Shown: positions 60,864-64,000 of the stretch, in pieces | Layout: every line of letters begins with the position of its first letter | Numbering within the stretch: the stretch's first letter is position 1 | Assembly (NCBI RefSeq): GCF_011764485.1 | Contig: NZ_AP022849.1 | Coordinates: 62,001-126,000 of the forward strand | Direction of reading: 5' to 3' | From: Bosea sp. ANAM02 | GTDB lineage: Bacteria; Pseudomonadota; Alphaproteobacteria; Rhizobiales; Beijerinckiaceae | Length of the DNA: 64,000 nucleotides | The notes under the pieces: generated by a model | What the model was told of the DNA's origin: nothing | The model's database searches: none | The model's input: the letters and a program-made list of their open reading frames with translations, nothing else | Translations under genes and position numbers: made by a program

Positions 60864-62099
60864 ATGTTGCGCCAGCAGGCCTACCGATTCCGAATTTATC
60901 CAGGTGACGATCAGGTGGATCTGTTCCGCCGGACGATCGGCTGTTGCCGGTTGGTCTACAATCTGTGCCTCGATCAAAAGACTCTGGAGCAGCACCGCAG
61001 CGCGCCGCGGCGGTTGAGTTACTCGGAGCAATGCGACGGCCTGACCGAACTGAAGCGCGAAGTGGAGTGGCTGAGGGATGTCCCGCATCACCCGCTGCAA
61101 CAGGCGATCCGGGACCTGCACCGTGCCTTCACGAACTTCTTCGAGGGTCGGGCGCGCTACCCTTCGTTCCGACGCAAGGGACAGAACGAGGCTTTTCGCT
61201 ATCCCGATCCGAAGCAGGTCAAGCTGGAGAAACAGCGCATCTTCTTGCCGAAGGCTGGCTGGGTGGAGATCGTCCAGCACCGGCCGGTCAAAGGCGAAAT
61301 AAGGAACGTCACCGTTTCGGTGATCGCGGGCGACTGGTTCGTCTCGATCCAGGTCGAGCAGGAAGTCGCGGAGGCTCCAGCCAATCAAGGACCGGCCGTC
61401 GGCGTCGACCTGGGCGTCGAGCAACCGATCACGTTATCGGACGGCACCATCTTCCAGCTGCCGCGCGTGACGCCCCACGAGCGGCGCCGGCTCGCGTCCG
61501 CGCAGCAGAGCATGGCTCGCAGGCGCAAGGGATCCAGGAACCGGGCCAAGGCGCGGCGCCGCGTCGCGCGCCTGCAGGCGAAGTTCGCCAGACGAAGGAG
61601 GGACGCAGCTCACAAGGCTACGACGATCATCGCCAAGAGCCACGGCACGATTGTCGTCGAGGACCTGAAGGTCAGGAAGATGACAGCTTCGGCGCGAGGA
61701 ACCGCCGGGGAGCCCGGTTCGAAAGTCCGCCAGAAGGCGGGGCTGAACCGCTCCATGCTCGACATCGCGCCGGGGATGATCCGCTCCATGCTCGCCTACA
61801 AGGCGTCCTGGTACGGATCGCGGCTCATCGCCGTCGATCCGGCCTACACGTCGCAGGAGTGCTCTTCCTGCCGCACGGTCGATGCAAAGAGCCGCATCAG
61901 CCGCTCGCAGTTCGTCTGCACGAACTGCGGTCTCATAGAGAACGCCGACGTCAACGCGGCCAGGTCGATCCTGGCCCGCGGGCTCGGCTCAACCGGAGGA
62001 CTTCCGGGGATGGCCTGTGGATCGAGCCGCGCTGGCGGCCGGAATCAGGAACTCACGCCTGCGAAGGCGAGAAGCTCGGTCCTTCAGGGCCGAGAGTAG
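60864..62099 (+). CDS. tnpB: IS200/IS605-family TnpB RNA-guided nuclease
   Basis: 411 residues, full length. RuvC acids in GVDLGVEQP (about 180), IVVEDLKVRK (about 260) and NADVNAARS (about 360); zinc finger CSSC ... CTNC between the last two; N-terminal RIYP and YNLCLDQK helices. All catalytic residues are intact, so the protein is probably active with a guide RNA from its own 3' end. No TnpA is present, as in IS1341-type elements. Confidence 0.95.
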   Translation: MLRQQAYRFRIYPGDDQVDLFRRTIGCCRLVYNLCLDQKTLEQHRSAPRRLSYSEQCDGLTELKREVEWLRDVPHHPLQQAIRDLHRAFTNFFEGRARYPSFRRKGQNEAFRYPDPKQVKLEKQRIFLPKAGWVEIVQHRPVKGEIRNVTVSVIAGDWFVSIQVEQEVAEAPANQGPAVGVDLGVEQPITLSDGTIFQLPRVTPHERRRLASAQQSMARRRKGSRNRAKARRRVARLQAKFARRRRDAAHKATTIIAKSHGTIVVEDLKVRKMTASARGTAGEPGSKVRQKAGLNRSMLDIAPGMIRSMLAYKASWYGSRLIAVDPAYTSQECSSCRTVDAKSRISRSQFVCTNCGLIENADVNAARSILARGLGSTGGLPGMACGSSRAGGRNQELTPAKARSSVLQGRE

Positions 62100-62101
62100 T
62101 C
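62060..62101 (+). ncRNA. Predicted 3' scaffold of the TnpB guide RNA
   Basis: The end of tnpB folds into ctcggtcc/ggccgag (loop ttcag), the usual last hairpin of omega-RNAs. The 5' limit of the RNA cannot be seen. Confidence 0.5.
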
Positions 62102-62365
62102 ATGCCTGAACAGATTGCCGAGGAGATCGCGTCGCTGAGCGCGTCCCAGAAGGATGCTCTGCGCAACGCCAAACAGGGCGAGGGCGGCTGGGGCTGGGTC
62201 GTCAGCACTCGCCACCCCGGCTTTCGGGGTCTGCCCACCCGAGGGCTCGCCCACGGTCGGGCTCACGCCAATCGCGCAGCAGGTGCCCTGGGGAGCCTGA
62301 CCGCCAAGGGCGAGACGATCCGCGACGCGCTCCTGCAGCTGTCCCCTGCCCCGATCGGCACGTGA
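62102..62365 (+). CDS. Small unknown protein
   Basis: 87 residues (MPEQIAEEIASLSASQK...). Helical N-terminus, then WGWVVSTRHPGFRGLPTRG. Its start directly abuts the tnpB end, so its native promoter may have been displaced by the insertion. Stop overlaps the next GTG start. Confidence 0.65.
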   Translation: MPEQIAEEIASLSASQKDALRNAKQGEGGWGWVVSTRHPGFRGLPTRGLAHGRAHANRAAGALGSLTAKGETIRDALLQLSPAPIGT

Positions 62366-62652
62366 CCGCCATGGACGAGACTGGCTGGAAGGGAACGAAG
62401 GTTCGGAACGCCGACGGCCGCGTGGGCGAGGTTATCGAAACCTACTCCGGCTTCCTTCACGTCGGACTGCACCTCGCGGCGGATGACGGCGGGCGCGCCT
62501 ATATTCAGCTCAATACGCAGGGTTCGGACAGCGGCGACGTCGGATGGCAATGGTTTTGCGAGAATTTCGATGGCGGCGCCGCATGGCTGCCCCTCGGCGA
62601 TCACAGCGGGTGCGAAATCGAGTTCGACGCCGCCCGAACCCCAGAGCTCTGA
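62362..62652 (+). CDS. Small unknown protein
   Basis: 96 residues; GTG start overlapping the previous stop (GTGA), with ATG 62371 as alternative. Beta-rich (GRVGEVIETYSGFLHVGL). No family recognised. Confidence 0.68.
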   Translation: MTAMDETGWKGTKVRNADGRVGEVIETYSGFLHVGLHLAADDGGRAYIQLNTQGSDSGDVGWQWFCENFDGGAAWLPLGDHSGCEIEFDAARTPEL

Positions 62653-62657
62653 GACCG

Positions 62658-63470
62658 ATGCACCTCCTCGTCATCTCCGACCTCCACCTCGAATTCGCAC
62701 CCTGGCGCCTTCCGGATGACCTTCCGGACTTTGACGTGGCCGTGTTCGCCGGCGACATCGACAAGCCTCTAACGGGCTCGCTGATGTGGCTCGACTACGA
62801 GATGAAGAACGGCCCCCTGAAGGGAAAGGAGGTCGTGCTCGTTCCGGGCAACCATGAGTTCTACCGCGAGAACATGACCCGTCAGCTTGCCTGGGGGCGA
62901 GATCAAGCCCGAGAGACCGGCGTTCACCTGCTGGCGCCGGGCTGCGTCGTCCTTGGCGACGTCCGGATCATCGGCGCAACCCTCTGGACCGACTACGCCC
63001 TGCTCGGCGATGCGCGCGCGGGTCGGCAAGCTGCCGGCCGCACGATGAATGACCACCGCCTCATCGCCATCGATGACGACACCGGCGACCACATTTTCAC
63101 GACGGCCGACGCGGTGCGCCTCCATCAGGAGGATCTCGCCTTCCTCACGGCCCGCATGGAGGAGCCTTTCGACGGGCAGACTGTCGTTGTGACGCATCAT
63201 GCCCCTCATCCCGGTTCGGTCCAGCCAAAGCATCGTGGAAGCTCTCTCTCGCCGGCGTTCGCATCGGATCTGACGGAGGTCATCGAGCGCTACGAGCCTG
63301 CGCTCTGGATCCATGGGCACGACCATGGCTCGCACGACTACACGGTTGGCTCGACCCGCATCCTATCGAACCAGGCCGGCTACCCTACGCTCGGCGAGAA
63401 GCGCGAAAACCCGACCTTCGATCCCAGGCTTGTGGTTGAAGTGCCGCCAGCACCGGCTTTCGTGCCATGA
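62658..63470 (+). CDS. Calcineurin-type metallophosphoesterase
   Basis: 270 residues. VISDLHLEFAP, FAGDIDKPL, VPGNHEFYRE, VVTHHAPHPGS and WIHGHDHGSHDY complete the metal site. Close in plan to the 31984 product, including the end LVVEVPPAPAFVP. ATG 62658 is the only start that begins at the conserved strand. Stop overlaps the next start (ATGA). Confidence 0.9.
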   Translation: MHLLVISDLHLEFAPWRLPDDLPDFDVAVFAGDIDKPLTGSLMWLDYEMKNGPLKGKEVVLVPGNHEFYRENMTRQLAWGRDQARETGVHLLAPGCVVLGDVRIIGATLWTDYALLGDARAGRQAAGRTMNDHRLIAIDDDTGDHIFTTADAVRLHQEDLAFLTARMEEPFDGQTVVVTHHAPHPGSVQPKHRGSSLSPAFASDLTEVIERYEPALWIHGHDHGSHDYTVGSTRILSNQAGYPTLGEKRENPTFDPRLVVEVPPAPAFVP

Positions 63471-64000
63471 CGTCTACGAGTGCGGCCGCCATCGACCGCG
63501 AGGAGCTCTTCGCGATCGCAACCGAGGTGCGCAGCTTCCTGGATCCGCGTTGGATCGAGTTCCAGAGGCAGCGCGGGCTCGTCTACGCGAGCCACCCGTC
63601 GACAGGCATGTGCCGGCTTTCCGCTCTCTTCCTGCTGCGCGTCCTGGAGCAGGAGCTGCCGGCCGTAGGATGGCAATGCCTCGGCGGATCCCCGGACGCC
63701 GCCGATGAGGACGTTGATCCCGCCCTGGGCCTTCCTGGCGGCTATCGCGACAGCGATGGGAATTGGAGCGGCCACTACTGGGTCGCGGACGGCGATTTCG
63801 AGCTTGTCGTCGACATCACGGCGGACCAATTCGGCGGAGAGCCTGTCGTTGTAATAGAGGACGTGGCCGACGGCGCCTATCGTGAGAACTACGTCTCGGC
63901 CGCGGTGGTTGAGCGCCTGAAGGACGTCCGGGATCGGGTGGCCGGCTGGTTGGATGAATGGGCGAGCCAGCACGAGATCGGTTGGAGTGCCGCTCACAGC
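63467..64000 (+). CDS. Unknown protein with Cys-His-Asp pattern, cut by right edge
   Basis: 178 codons visible. TGMCRLSALFLLRVLE near residue 48, GNWSGHYWVADGDFELVVDI and TADQFGG give Cys, His, Asp and Gln positions like transglutaminase/NlpC-type folds. Coupled to the phosphoesterase gene by an ATGA overlap. Possibly related to the 14375 and 24655 products. Confidence 0.72.
   Translation, partial: MTSTSAAAIDREELFAIATEVRSFLDPRWIEFQRQRGLVYASHPSTGMCRLSALFLLRVLEQELPAVGWQCLGGSPDAADEDVDPALGLPGGYRDSDGNWSGHYWVADGDFELVVDITADQFGGEPVVVIEDVADGAYRENYVSAAVVERLKDVRDRVAGWLDEWASQHEIGWSAAHS

Larger units (their letters stand above)
60790..62101 (+). mobile_element. IS1341-type element (tnpB only), approximate limits
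   Basis: Left limit is a guess near the hairpin-rich sequence before tnpB; the right end is marked by ggtccttcagggcc inside the last codons and the final agtagtc. The likely omega-RNA scaffold is this 3' end, with the guide read from 62100 onward. The next gene starts within 3 bp of the tnpB stop. Confidence 0.6.

Overview
The window is high-GC alphaproteobacterial DNA, most likely from a large plasmid or giant-phage-like replicon of a Hyphomicrobiales (Rhizobiales) host. This is inferred from a Ros/MucR regulator, strong GG(A)G ribosome sites, GTG/TTG starts and tight ATGA/GTGA overlaps. No rRNA, ribosomal protein, central metabolism, virion structural or conjugation gene is visible. Most proteins are of unknown function, and what can be named is nucleic-acid processing.

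Layout. 0-9 kb: topoisomerase III (cut by the left edge), an HNH nuclease, the tRNA 2'-phosphotransferase KptA, a 1248-residue strawberry-notch-type helicase and an abundant-looking unknown protein with its own terminator. 9-20 kb: a three-gene module of coiled-coil protein, Rad50/SbcC-like ATPase with its two ATPase halves in reversed order, and SbcD/Mre11-like phosphoesterase; then an ATP-dependent DNA ligase and unknown genes. 20-22 kb: a leftward tRNA operon made only of class II tRNAs (Ser, Leu, Tyr), interrupted by about 750 bp holding 18 anticodon-arm-like hairpins. 22.6-24.7 kb: an RNA ligase and a fused HD-phosphohydrolase/polynucleotide kinase. 25-36 kb: unknown genes, a GHKL-ATPase/metallopeptidase fusion, a PD-(D/E)xK-like nuclease, archaeal-type peptidyl-tRNA hydrolase (Pth2), two more calcineurin-type phosphoesterases and a MucR homologue. 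37 kb: a second leftward tRNA operon (Ala, Asn, Ile, Met) with a good promoter. 37.8-41.2 kb: three tandem paralogues of unknown function. 41-51 kb: mixed unknowns, secreted proteins and a small ART-fold candidate. 51.5-55 kb: a TnpB remnant joined in frame to PspA, then YqiJ-like and flotillin/YqiK-like genes. 55-58.5 kb: a leftward operon of exported or membrane-anchored proteins including a DUF4403 protein. 60.8-62.1 kb: an intact TnpB. 62-64 kb: a fourth phosphoesterase and a gene cut by the right edge.

Taken together the window carries (i) a DNA break/topology kit (TopB, SNO helicase, permuted SbcC + SbcD, DNA ligase), (ii) an unusually complete tRNA and RNA-repair kit (13 tRNA genes, Rnl ligase, HD-PNK, KptA, Pth2, and the anticodon-hairpin array), and (iii) a membrane-stress operon. 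Two window-wide signals cut across these groups: intergenic inverted repeats built on CAATCCTTGA half-sites, and short Pro/Ala-rich C-terminal tails on many otherwise unrelated proteins. Positions of sites and RNAs were read by eye and may be off by a base or two.
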